Below, in pieces: positions 35,609 through 46,930 of a stretch of 64,000 bases of DNA. Each line of letters begins with the position of its first letter. The first letter of the stretch is position 1. The position numbers and the translations under genes are program-made. Location: contig CM063295.1 in NCBI GenBank assembly GCA_032173965.1, forward strand, positions 620,001 to 684,000, written 5' to 3'. This DNA comes from Sitta carolinensis. Taxonomy: Eukaryota; Chordata; Aves; Passeriformes; Sittidae. The notes under the pieces are model-generated. The model was not told where the DNA came from, ran no database searches, and worked only from the letters and a program-made list of their open reading frames with translations.

Positions 35609-35863
35609 GGGGAAGGGAAGGGAAGGGAAGGGAAGGGAAGGAAGGGAAGGGAAGGGAAGGAAGGGAAGGGAAGGAAGGGAAGGAAGGGAAGGGAGAGGAA
35701 GGGAAGGGAAGGGAAGGGAAGGGAAGGGGAAGGAGGAAGGAAGGGAAGGAAGGGAAGGGAAGGGAAGGGAAGGGAAGGGAAGGAAGGGAAGGGAAGGGAA
35801 GGGAAGGGAAGGGAAGGGAAGGGAAGGGAAAGGGAAGGAAGGGAAGGGAAGGGAAGGAAGGGG
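35609..35863 (+). repeat. GGGAA simple repeat, 255-bp all-purine tract
   Basis: Uninterrupted A/G for 255 bases, built from AAGGG/AAGG units (GGGAAGGGAAGGGAAGGAAG). On the ANKFN1 strand it is UUCCC-type pyrimidine, starting about 250 bases after the donor at 36115. Such mirror-symmetric purine tracts can form triplex or G-quadruplex structures. Repetitive Gly/Lys/Glu or Pro/Ser/Phe open frames over it are artefacts. Confidence 0.97.
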
Positions 35864-36115
35864 TTGTCAGATGCTGTGTGCCCGTGTGCCCCAGCTCAGC
35901 AGACATTCCCATCACCCACATGAGCCCTGACAGACCTTCACCTGGAGAACGTTCTGGTTTGATACCTTGGGGGGGCCTCTGCAGCCGGTGCAGGGGTTTG
36001 GAGGGGTGCTGTCCCATGGACATTGCTTCAGCAATGGCAGCAGTGGGAGAAGGGGACAGGAGGGCAACTGGAGAGGCAGAAGCTTCTTCCCCCAGACCTG
36101 CCCTGCAGCTCTTAC

Positions 36116-36244
36116 CATTCAATGCTCAGAGACCTGGGCCGGAAGGCAGACAGCTCGGCCGAGCCATACTCAGCTTTCCTTCTCTTCTCCTGCTTCTGCT
36201 TCACCGACAAGCGGTGGGCAAACCTAGAGAGGCTGCTCTCCGAC
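36116..36244 (-). CDS. ANKFN1: ANKFN1 upstream coding exon (N-terminal extension)
   Basis: 129 bp exon with a strong pyrimidine-rich acceptor (CCTCTCCCCTCCCCAG before 36244) and donor GTAAGAG at 36115. It enters with one base completing a codon, encodes a Ser-rich stretch (SESSLSRFAHRLS), a basic cluster (KQKQEKRRK) and SLSIE, and ends in phase 2 with TG. The first base of the next exon (10813, G) completes Trp, so the join is in frame although 25.3 kb apart. It lies upstream of the MTQQ methionine, so it belongs to a longer isoform. No start codon belongs to this exon; at least one earlier exon is needed and was not found in 36245-64000. An alternative is that the sequence upstream (an in-frame ATG at 36312) is exonic, but the acceptor argues against that. 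Confidence 0.75.
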
Positions 36245-39200
36245 CTGGGGAGGGGAGAGGAAAAGGCATTAATGGCACTGCAGCCCCGGCTCCAGCGGCA
36301 CAGCCAGGGCACAACGCCAGGAGTGATCAGTGCTGAAAGGAGGGGGCTCCCAACAGGTCAGGGACATCGGTCCCAGGGATGGCAACTGGAGGAGCAGCAT
36401 CAGGTTTGGTATTGCTCAGCAGGCCAGGACCAGCACAGGGACATGTTAGCCAAACTGGAGCTGCAGCCTGGCAGGCCGAGAGTGCCAGGTCCTGCTCCCT
36501 GTGCAGCAAAATCATCTCCCCAGGCTGTGCATTCCTCCCCAAACTCCAAGTGGTGACAGCCAGCACCGGAGAAACAGACAGGAACACGTCAGCGGAGAGA
36601 ACTAAAGCAGACTGAATCAAAGGCCACACACTCCTTCAGAGAAACCCTGGAGCCCCTGTGGCCTCCCAGCTGGGGCTCCCAAACACTGGAACAGCTTCCC
36701 TGAGGAGGATTAACATGGAAATCAGCCCACATCGGAGAGGTTTTGGAGGAGGAAACAGAAATGTGTGGGAGCAGATGGATTCAACTGTCTGTGCTGACAA
36801 AACCCCTTCCCACCAGGTGGGGTGCTCCAGTGCCCCTCCCAGCCCCTGGGACCTGGGAAAAGCGCATCCACAGGCTCCGGGAACATGCTGCACATTCCAA
36901 TCCCGCCCAGCCCTGTCCAGGGGAGAGCTGCTGGCACAGGGCACACCTGCCCTGTCTCCAAGCTCAGTGGCACACAAACACACAGGCTGAGACTGGCTGA
37001 GGAGGCACCTGTCCTGTAGAGACCCTCAGCCCTCTGCCTCCCTCCGGCACATGGAGCCCCCAGAGCCCCCTGTGCTCTGGCACCCCCAGCCTGGGCTGAA
37101 CACGGCACCACAGCCTATCCCTGCTGCCAGCCTGGGGAGCCTGGGGAGATGGGACACCCAGACTTGGGCACACGACCAGGCACTGGGGCTGTGTGCCCAC
37201 CCTGTCACACACACTGTCACAGCCACTGCCTCCCGTCCTCCTTTAACGTGCAAGCACAGCCTGCTCCCACTGCTCAACCAGCCCCAGGCTGGGCAGGGAA
37301 GAAGACAGGAGTGATTTGACAGAAGTCCATGGGGATGAAGGACAGTTGGAAGGAACTTTGAAGCTACACTCTCCTCACCCTCTCCCTCTCTTCCAGAGAA
37401 AGAGAAGCTGTTTCTCAGAACTGAGAGCTCCCTGCCTTTCCTCACAGTAATTAGGCCGGCCCTGACCAGCTAACAGTTTTTTCCCCGATACATTTTAAAC
37501 ACAGACATCTTCAATTCATTAACTGCTTATTGATTTATTTTTCAGCTTATGAATTGCTGTTGCTGGGGATGGGGTGGAGACAGCTTTCTGGAGAGGGCTC
37601 TTGTCTCTCCAGTCCCCGCCGGCAAAGAGCTGTTCAGACCTTCCAGGGTAATTCTTTACACTCTTGAGAAAAAATCCTACTTTGATGTAAAGGATGAGGT
37701 TTGCCTTAAAAGCAACCCAATAAGAAACCCAAACCCCAGCTCTCCCCTAGCTCACAGCCAGAGGAAGAGGTGATGAAGAGGAGGGGTCCTGGTGCCCATA
37801 GAGCAGAGCCCAGCACCAACATCATCCCCACCACCTCACTCTCCTTTGAGCTGCTGTCAAAGCTCAGCTGGAACGGCGAAGATCCCATTTAGGGAGGGGT
37901 GAGAGGTGGGAATTGACAGTCAATGCTCTGCAGCAGCCCCAGGCATGGTGTGGACACCAGGATGAGCAGAGTTGGCCCAGGAATGGGGCTGGGCAGTGGG
38001 AACAGGTGCTGCTGGTTCCCTATAGCACCTCCTGAGTGGCATTTGGCTGTTCCTGCCCCTTCCCACCTGTCCAGGAGGAGCTCCTGCCACCCTGCAGGGA
38101 TGAGGGCTCCAGCCCCAGCTGGAAGGAGGCTGGAGATGTTTAACTCCTGAGATCTGGGGACTGCCTGGAGAATCCTGCCCTGTCTTCTGTGCTGACCCCA
38201 CCTCCACCACACTCCCTGCACTGTGACAGCCACCCCTCCCAAACTGGTCCCCAGGAGGGATGAGGGGCCAGGAAATCTGAGATGCCCTGTACCGGTGCAG
38301 GAAGGCAGCAGCCCCTGTGACAAGTACCTCTGTGGTGCCAGTGCATGGCCCTTGCAATGACCACCACAGGGACGATTACACGCCCAGCTTTACCAGCATG
38401 GCAGGAGCAGCCACTGCATCCTTCAGACTGCATAAAGCCAACAGCATTTGTAAAGAAGAGCTGGTGTGTGAAAACAGGGTGATGTGCCACATGCCATCAG
38501 GGTTAGGCAGGAAGCTGAGTTAGTCCTGGGGGCAGGGTGGGCAGGTGGGGCTGGAGAAGACACCTGGGTGCTCAGGAACGTGTGGCCTTGCTATGAGTCC
38601 TTGGTCATGGCATCAAGGGGAAGGCACAGGGATGGATGCTCTGCAGCCCAGGGAAGGTGCTGCCCAGATCTGCCTGATGCAGGACAGACAAGCCAGTCCA
38701 TGTATGAGTCAGAAGTTGACCAAGAATCTTGGGGTGCTGGTCTCACCCCCCAGACCTGCCAGCCATCACCTCCAGCTGCTATAGCTCAGGTAAAGGAATG
38801 GCTGTGACAGCTCTGACAGCTCAACACCTCCCCCCCAAGAGCTGTCAGCAACTCATCCAGCCATGAGCCAACCTCCCTCACCTCTACCAGACCCCAAAGC
38901 TTCAGCAGAAGCATCACTAATTAGAAGCCAGGAGCACATTACAGATCATCTGGAGATTTATACAGAGCTGCTTTACATAAACCCTGCTGCAGAGGGGGGG
39001 ATGAATCATACCTGCTCTGCCGTGGCTGCGCCAGCAAGCACAGCTGACCCACTGCTCCTCGCCCCAACACAGCCCTGCTTGTGCTCAGCTCCTCCGAGCT
39101 CCTGTGCTCAGCTGCTCCGGGCTCCTGGGGTCAGAGTTCTCCCAGGGCCAGGATGCTCCCACAGGCATGGTGTGCCCAGGGCTGGGATGCTCCCACAGCG

Positions 39201-42120
39201 CTGGCTATCATTCTGGGTCTGGGCTCTGCGGGAGGCAGTGGGGGTGAGCCTCCAGCACAGGGAAGGAATGCTGTTGGGACCACAGTGTTACTTCCCAAGT
39301 GCTTTCCAAACAGTAATAATCATCCCTGTCCCTTAAGAAGGATCAGTGATAGGGATTTTGAGGTAGAAGCAGGGCAACTGAGGCACAGAGAGGGCATGCA
39401 GGTAAGAGACTCCCTGTGATTGTCAGAATCCTTCCCCCTGTGCACTTAGCTGATGGGCAAGATTCCAGTGCCTTCCCCCATCAGGACTGCACACTCAGCC
39501 CACAAATGCTGGTTTGGGGAGCAGGCAGCCTCAGGTGCCATTGTCATCTTGAGCCAGCTTCATCCCAGCCACAGGACAAGGACAGGGCCAGTACTGCTCC
39601 CCAGCCCTGCCACTACACGGCACTGCTGCAGGTCCATCCGAGCGGGATCCAGAAACACGTGCCCTGCCCTCCATCAGAGGCAGCATCTCTGCAGCAGCTC
39701 AGCATCAGAGCAGTCAGGGCTGCCATGGCAGACGCAGCTGGTACCTGCCAAGGCAGTCCCCACACACCAAGGGGACACATGGGAAAAGCCATCAACTGGA
39801 ACATCAACTGCAGCACCAGGAAGAATTGTCTCCTGACAACTACAGAAGGTTGTTCAGCTACTGTGCTGTATCATAAATCACACCTCTATGACTTGCCATC
39901 TGTCAGCCAGATCACACGTGTTCAGAGTCCCATGTCAGCATTTAAGTCAGAACACGGCATCTTTTCCCAGAAATAATTATCAGTGCTGAAGGCTCTTACA
40001 GCAATATCTATCCTCAGTCCTTCCCTCCAAAGCTTTGGATGGAACAGAGCTGGCACTCCCAGAGGGCAGGGCCACCACTGTGGCTCAGCCATGTACAGCC
40101 CCCATATGAATGTCCCACCTAAGCCCACTGCTTCAGACACAGGGAGACACAGGGTCTGGCATGGCAAACTCCCCCAGCATCAGCCGAGGCACCCAGCACC
40201 CTGAACAGAGCAGGCAGGGAACAGGCAGAGGCAGAGGCTGCTGCTAAAGGGAGACAGGGACAGTGCTGTCCCCAGCCTGTGTGCAGAGAGCCCACGGGTG
40301 TCCCACCAGATGAGCAGAGTGCCCAGAGCAACACTTGGACCCCAGCCTGGCCAAGGGGGAAGAGTCCAGCTAAGCAGAGGGCACAGCTCCCGCTGCGCCA
40401 GTGCACTGTGTGACACGAGTCTGTGCCCATCCCTTCATCCCGCAGGTTTGCTGGGAGTCCAACCCCACAGGGGTGACTGCCAAAGCCTCCAGCCTGACGA
40501 GGCAGTAGGAAGGCAGGCAGAGCTCGGACATGGTGGACGGGCAGCCTGTCCCCATCCTACCTGTGCCTCCGGCAGCTAGCTGAGTCGGCACCGGACACGG
40601 CACCCCAGCACAAATCCCTCAGCTGCCCTGGAATGAGGACAAGGGGCTGCAGCACCGCCCTCCACCCCCTCGCCGGCCAGGCAGGCGGATGAGCAGTGAC
40701 ATTTCCCTAAGCTCCGTACAGAAATACACGGGCACTGGATTCATCCCTCTGGCTTCACCCTCCACGCACAGGCGTGAATCCGGCTGGGGGCTCGCAATCA
40801 CCACTGCGTTCCCCACACCACAACTGGGAAGTGATGACAAGCAAAATCCTGATCCCTTGGCTCCACATCCCTCCCTCCCCTGTAGCGATCCGCTAAAAGC
40901 CTTTTGGCAGTTCACAGCCGCCGGGGTGAGCGTGTGCCCGCAGGAGCCCAGGTGCCTCAGCCCCTGCTGGCACAGCACCACTCTGCCATGGCTAGGGACA
41001 CCAGGAGCCCTACAGGCACAGCTGCACTGAGCCACGGGTGAGGGATGACTGAGGTCACGGGAGTGCCAGCCCAGGCACCGGCACAGGATGACCAGCACCA
41101 GCAACACCTCTGCTCCACCAACGCACCCAGCCAAAGCCCTCACCACCACACGCGCACCAGCCATCCACCCACAAGATAGCACATCCAGGCAGGAAAAGCT
41201 CCCACTTGTTGCACACTCACTGCCTGAGACTCAGGAGCCAGCACGTGCCTGTGGCTCTGAACTAACCCAGATGTGGGCAGGCAGCTCCCAGCCTCTTTCA
41301 GCAGCACAGGCAACAGTCCCGGGATGAGCCATGGGCTGCAGGCAGCCCAGGCAAACAAGCAGTGTTTCAGCTGGTCCTCCCTCCTTGGGGAGCAGCCCCT
41401 GCTCAAAGAGCTTTGAGCTGGGCTTATCCCCACCGGCATCCCGGCTGCAGCCTGTCCGGGGAATGTGGCTGTGCCCGGGGTGAGCAGTGCTGGGAGCACA
41501 CAGCCCTGCACTCCCTGCAGCTGCGGGGTTTGCCTGCTGTCAGGGGCTTATTTGCACAGGGACAGTCAGGATAAAATAGAGGGAAAATAACCAAAGCTGG
41601 AAAGGTTCTTCCCAAGCAGGAACCAGTCTTTTAGGAGAGAGAGGGTTTGAGGAGGACAGACTCATGTCCACGAACACAGAGTCAGCCTCCAGGCAAGTGC
41701 TGGCTGCGCACACTGCTCGGGCAAGCCCTGCTCACCAGTAGCATGCTTCCCACTGACCACGGTCCCGGTCACGAGAGTGCCTCCAAAGCAGCAGCCAGGG
41801 CCAGGACCCCAGCGAGCCATGCCCAGCTGTGCCCTGCAGGGACAGGGACTGGGACAGATGCCCACAAGCCGCTCGAGCGATGCTCACTCACCTGCACAGC
41901 CTCTGCTCCCTTTGCTCCTGGTGCTCAGCTCACCCACTGCCAGAGCAGCAGCTCATCCCAGAGCATCTCTTCGGAAGAGTCCCTGTCCCCTCTACGCACA
42001 CTCCCATCCTGAACGGGGTCCCCTGCTCCCATCCACGTCGCCTGACCTCCTCAGCTGCCACCTCCGCTTCCCTCACCCATCACCTCAGGTTTCTCTTCTC
42101 GCTTGCTCTGTGCTTGGCTC

Positions 42121-42155
42121 TTTTTTTCTTTTTTTTTTTTTTTTTTTTTTTTTTT
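42121..42155 (+). repeat. Poly(T) tract
   Basis: Thirty-four T interrupted by one C (at 42128), 27 of them in one run. Thirteen bases later comes the perfect 14-bp palindrome GTTTCTATAGAAAC (42168-42181). Confidence 0.9.
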
Positions 42156-42167
42156 CCTCCCAATCTT

Positions 42168-42181
42168 GTTTCTATAGAAAC
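42168..42181. promoter_or_regulatory. Palindrome resembling an RFX X-box
   Basis: GTTTCTATAGAAAC is its own reverse complement and fits the loose RFX form GTTnCyATrGnAAC. Binding is not shown; the neighbourhood (AGATTCCGACACTGAAGAAT, TGACTCAG at 42218-42225) is also not repeat-like. Confidence 0.35.
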
Positions 42182-43202
42182 GAGATTAGCAGAGGGGGAA
42201 ATAAAACAGCCCCATGTGACTCAGATTCCGACACTGAAGAATCTCCTGGTTGCGCTTGTCGTGGCTTTACATAACCAGAGGCTTGTGTGGGCTCAGATGG
42301 GGCTGCCGGGTTCCGGCGAGGGACACAGGGCTCAGCCAACAAGAACCAGGCTCAGGTGAGTGGGATCAGGATCAGGTGAGGAGTATCAGGCTCAAATGTG
42401 GAGGGACTAGCAGGCAGAAGGCAGTGATGCCTCACCTCCATTTGCTTTGGGTTTGCTGTGACACTCCTGACGCAGTGGCATGTCACCAAACTCTGCTGAC
42501 ACCCCCATGCGCCCCTGTCACCCTGCATGGGCCTGCCTCATGACCTGTTCCCACTGAGAAGAGGAGAAAACAGAGGCAGGGATGCTGAAAACTACTCTGA
42601 GTCCCTCTAAAACCTCTGAGGTTCCCAGGTGAGCTTTGGAGGAGGAAGGCCCAAGACCCCCCCATGCTGCCAGGCTGTCCTGCCCCTGCCCTCAGCACTC
42701 GGGAAAGTGCTTTGGGCCACTGCTCTCCAACCTTCATGGACTCATGGGTGACTGTGCAGGCAATGTGGTGAGCTGCAGACAACCACATATTCTACTCTGC
42801 TGACATTCCTTCTACTCAGTCTCCCAAACCTGTGAGCAGCACCCATGGCTGGGGCACACAAACCACAGACTGTTTTGGAGACCAACACAGGACACTGCCC
42901 ACAGGGACTTCCCAAGCCCAAACCTTGGCTCCACGTGAGCTGGGAAGCACTGAGGACCCTGCCTGAGGACCCCCCATGTGTTTCCTTAGCTTGGGACAGA
43001 TGCTGATTACACATGGCCAGTGCTTCCTGCCAGGGTCACCCACCTAGGGCTTCTGCTGACAAACTCCAGCATCTGTATGGGACAATCCCCTTCTGCTGCA
43101 CCTCTGGAGGCTCAACCTCCATTCACCCCCTACTCCCCAGGTGCTGCCTAGGACTGAAAAAGAGGCAGCATGCCCTTTTACTTGGGAACTTTTTATAGTG
43201 CT

Positions 43203-43480
43203 AGGACAAGGAGAAACAGTTTTAAAGTAAAAGAGGGGAAATTTAGATTAGTGTTTGGAAGAAATTCTTTGCTTGTAGTCTGAGAAGGCCTTGGCACAGG
43301 CTGTCCAGAGAAGCTGTGGTTGCCCCTGGATCCCTCACAGTGTCCAAGGCCAGGTTGGATGGGGCTTGGAGCAGCCTGGGATAGTGGGAGGTGAACCTGC
43401 CCATGGTAGAGGGGTGGAACAAGATTATCATGAAGGTCTCTTCCAACCCGAACATTTCCGTAATTTCTACAATTCTATGA
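43203..43480 (+). repeat. CR1 LINE 3' end
   Basis: AGGACAAGGAGAAACAGTTT, AAATTTAGATTAGTGTTTGG, TGTCCAGAGAAGCTGTGGTT, tail ACAATTCTATGA. 5'-truncated. Confidence 0.92.
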
Positions 43481-45216
43481 AATGGGAATCTAGGATGATC
43501 TCCTGCTAGAACACAGCAGTGAGGTGTCTTCCCCATGGAACAGCACAGGAGCTCAGCTGGGCAAGCAAGGTAGCAGAACATCTCAGGAGGTTTGGCTCCT
43601 GCACAAAGGACAGGGCATTGGCTTATCCAGTTTCTCCAAGTCCCTGGTTTTCCTTTGGGATTTCAGTGTCCCACTTCTCAGGCTGACTCAGTCATGATTA
43701 GCTGTGAGCTCTGCTGCTGTGACAGCCCCAGGCCTGCCTGCAAGATATGATATTAGGAAACCTTTCTCCCCTAGGGCATGCTGGTGTTCAAGGGGGTCTC
43801 AGTTCTGCCCCTGACAAGCTCAGGATGGATCAGACAGCATGTCAGAGCAGCTGTAGGTAGCCACACTGAGAGCAAGTGAGGAATCCAGGCATATCGGCCC
43901 AACCAAACTTCTCCATGAGTTATCCCAGAGGGCTGGGGATCTGTGTGATGTGCCAAGGTTGGGTGGTGCTGCAGAGAAGGAGCCAAAGGCTTGTGCAGTG
44001 CTGTGGGGACAAGTTCTGTGAGGGCCCTGGCTCTCCCACCTGCTAAGGACACAGCTTCACACCCAAACCACCCTGCCTGGTGGGACCCAGCAGAGTGGGG
44101 ATGCCTGCTCTGATCCAGAGAGGGGTTGTTTGAGGGCACGGCAGCTGGGCAGCAGCCCAAGGCTTCCCTGGGCCAGGGAGAGGGACCCTGGGGATGCTGC
44201 AGATGGGGAGTGACAAGACTTGCATGAGAGGGTAAAGAAAGAATGTAGAGGGCTCATCAAAAGGGAACAAGGAGAGATGCCTAACAGCCCTGGAATATGA
44301 GGCTGCAGCTCAAGACAAGTTGATCCAGAGACCCCAAACCATTCCTCCCCCTGCCACAGCTCACCTCAACATGAACTATTGCTTTGATTACCCTAAAACA
44401 GTAAAGGAAAGATGGGTCAGAGTGTAACCTCCCGAAAACCACAGCCCAGGACAGCCCCTTTCATTGGCCCAACACAGCTGTGGTCACTGAGGACTTGGGG
44501 AAGGGATTTTTAAAACAACAAAAGTCCCAGTGGTCACTGACATTTGCCAGATATTGTAGGGCATAATCAGTGCTTAAAGTCTGTCAAGTGAGCAGTGCTG
44601 TGCCAAACCTGGCTCTTCACAAGCTGAGCAGATGCAGGCACCAGGACTGATGCTGGGCTGGCTTCCCCGGGAAGGACAGAGCTGGACTCTGCAGGACCTG
44701 GCTGTGCAGCCAGAAGACAGGCAGAGCAGACGGGATCCTCTATTTAAAGTACGATAACAGGGTCACGGAAACGTCTGCCAGCAAAAGCACTTGGATACCT
44801 TGATCTAATTATAGCTGGCATTATCAGGCTGCATTACAATTAGCAAGTCAGTGGCCAAGTCTCTGTTTCTGGTCTGCAACACGAGGCAGGCTGGTATTCC
44901 AAGGAAGAAGGAGAAGGGAAGCAGGGGGAGCAGGATGGAGATACCCCACAGTGTGTTTAAATAAGCAGCACAGCTGCTTCCGAGCACTGTGGAAAGGCGA
45001 GTTTTATTTGGAGGGTGTTTATATGGAAAGTCAAGGAGAGAAACCCAACCCATTCCTTCAGCACAGCCTCCATCAGTCCTCTGCAGGCAGCTCCTAACCC
45101 TGCACCCTCTCCTTCCCCCAATGGGGAGGGCTGTCTGCACACTCCAGGTGAATTCTGGGTCCCACCAGACCTGTGGGGTCTGTGCTTCAGAGCAGAACCT
45201 TGGCCGGCCCAGCTTT
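43481..45216. other. Unique non-coding segment with candidate conserved element
   Basis: No gene recognised. About 44735-44870 is not repeat-like and is dense in homeodomain-type sites: CTATTTAAAGTACGATAACA, TTGATCTAATTATAGCTGGC, CATTATCAGGCTGCATTACA, ATTAGCAAGTCAG. A candidate enhancer by composition only. Confidence 0.45.
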
Positions 45217-45470
45217 TCATGAAATTGTTAAGGTTGGAAAAGTCCTCTCAGATCATCAAACCCAACCATTCCCCCAGCACTGCCAAGGCAACCAGTGAAC
45301 CACATCCCGGAGTGACACATCCACACAAGTTTTGAATCCTTCCAGGGATGGTGGCTCCAGCCCTGCCCTGGGGCAGACTTTTCCAATACCTGAGCACCCT
45401 TCCAATACCTGAGCACCCTTCCATTTCTTCCAGTGAAGAAATTTTTCTTAACATCCAATTTTTTCTAAGC
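45217..45470 (-). repeat. CR1 LINE fragment with an internal 19-bp duplication
   Basis: Reverse-complement CR1: TTCATGAAATTGTTAAGGTT, CAGATCATCAAACCCAACCA, GGGATGGTGGCTCCAGCCCT. It contains an exact tandem repeat of TTCCAATACCTGAGCACCC (45381-45399 and 45400-45418), absent from normal CR1, so it arose after insertion. Confidence 0.9.
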
Positions 45471-46407
45471 TATTTAGAAGCCAGATTAAAGTGACATCCA
45501 GGAAGGATCCCAACCACACATCCTATTTGAGCTCCACAAAGCCTATTCCCATCGGCCTGTCCAGTGTTCTGCACCAGGCCAGTCACTTAAGGACAGTTGA
45601 CAGCAACCAGAATGGCTGGAAATGGCTGGCATTTTTAGAACATCTTTTTTGTTTTCTTTGAAAACCAGTTTTGTTAAACTTAGAGCATTTGATGCAAAGT
45701 ATATGATGCTAATCCAAGCAGAAGGAACCATCTGATGAGTCCCAAATTAAAATGTTCCTTTGTTTTGGCTCTCAAACATTGCATTTTAATACTAATGCAC
45801 AATCTGAATGGAAGGTAAATTTGCATGTCCTTCCCCTAAAAATCCTCTCTCAAAACAATAATTTTACTCATTTACATTTTGACAATAACAACTGTCCCAA
45901 CTCTGACCAACATCTGTGCTGTGACAGAGATGTTGGGCACAGCCTGGTGAGTCATCCTGCACCCCCAGCATGCCTGTGCCACTGGGGGGACTGGGCCTGC
46001 ACCAGTATCATATGCCCCCTGAAGAGACACCTTCCAGCTGGAAACTCAGCCCCACAGGAAGCATCCCAAGGGTGGACACAGCAAGGATGTGCTGCTGAGA
46101 GCCCAGGGGTATGAATGTGGTCTGAAAAGCAGCTACAGGATCTTGGAAGAGGTGGGATCCTGAAGACAATGTAAGACGATCAGGAAGTTTCCTCTCTCTC
46201 CAGATTCTAAGCAATATTTAGGCTGGGATCTGCTACCTGTGTCATTGTCACATTAAGATCCCGTTGTCATCATTTGGTGCTGTAAAACAGCTGTATAGAA
46301 GAGAAGGGTTTGGGGGTGCTGCTGGCTGACAGCTGGACCTGCCCCAGCCATGAGCACCCAGAACCCCTGTGTGCTGGGCTGAGCCCCAGTGTGGGCAGCA
46401 GGAGGGG
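45471..46407. other. Unique non-coding segment
   Basis: No gene. About 45755-45900 is AT-rich and includes the octamer ATTTGCAT at 45819-45826 (POU factor type) and several ATTT/TAAT motifs; a possible regulatory element. Confidence 0.45.
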
Positions 46408-46930
46408 GGATTGTGCCCCTCAGGTGAGACCCCACCTGCAGAGCTGCCTCCAGCTCTGGGGCCAGCACAGGAATGATGTGGAGCTGCTACAGGGAGTCCA
46501 GAGGAGCCCATGGAGATCCTCTGAGGGCTGGAGCCCCTCTGCTCTGGAGCCAGGCTGGGAGAGCTGGGGGTGCTCACCTGGAGAGGAGAAGGTTCCAGGG
46601 AGGGCTGAGAGCCCCTGCCAGGGCCCAAAGGGGCTCCAGGAGAGCTGGGGAGGGACTGGGGACAAGAGATGGAGGGAAAGGACAAAGGGGAATTGCTTCC
46701 CCCTGCCAGAGGGCAGGGATAGATGGGATATTGGGAAGGAATTGTTCCCTGTGAGCATGGGCAGGCCCTGGCACAGGGTGCCCAGAGCAGCTGCGGCTGC
46801 CCCTGGATCCCTGTCCAAGTGGAAGTGTCCAAGGCCAGGCTGGAGCAACCTGGGATAGTGGGAGATGGGGTGGAACAAGATGAACTTTAAGGTTTTTTCC
46901 AATGCAAACTGTTCCGTGATCCTACGATTG
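46408..46930 (+). repeat. CR1 LINE, about 0.5 kb
   Basis: Plus-strand CR1: TTGTGCCCCTCAGGTGAGAC, AGTCCAGAGGAGCCCATGGA, GGGCAGGGATAGATGGGATA, TGGCACAGGGTGCCCAGAGC, ending near GTGATCCTACGATTG. Confidence 0.93.

Larger units (their letters stand above)
387..36244 (-). other. ANKFN1: ANKFN1 gene, visible part (16 coding exons)
   Basis: Minus-strand vertebrate gene encoding an ankyrin-repeat and FN3 protein of the wide awake/Nmf9 family, a cytoplasmic neuronal protein linked in fly and mouse to sleep/arousal timing and vestibular function (family knowledge). Sixteen exons with AG acceptors and GT donors give about 741 residues counted from the MTQQ start, plus a 43-codon upstream exon. From memory the human short form is near 763 residues, so only about 20 C-terminal codons are missing, beyond position 1. 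Apart from the 25.3 kb intron after the first visible exon, introns are 238-1745 bp, much more compact than the mammalian gene. All phases fit except the 2289-2454/1731-1881 junction. A bird ANKFN1 paralogue cannot be fully excluded. Confidence 0.93.
36245..43202. other. 5' region of ANKFN1, no exon recognised
   Basis: Upstream of the first visible exon; 5' intron or upstream DNA. About 37440-37560 is AT-rich (CCCGATACATTTTAAACACA, CATTAACTGCTTATTGATTT) and may be a conserved element. CpGs are scattered at 40560-40930 (GGCACCGGACACGGCACCCC). No CR1 was seen in this stretch. The phase-2 exon needed before 36244 was not found. Confidence 0.5.

Noticed and set aside
36245..36312. Exon at 36116-36244 as a first exon starting at an in-frame ATG (36312)
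   Set aside because: A strong pyrimidine-rich acceptor ends exactly at 36245 and the upstream residues (MPWLCRWSRGC) do not look like the conserved family; kept only as an alternative.
35511..36336. Long open frames on both strands with Gly/Lys/Glu or Pro/Ser/Phe repeats
   Set aside because: They are read through the GGGAA simple repeat, which has no stop in several frames.
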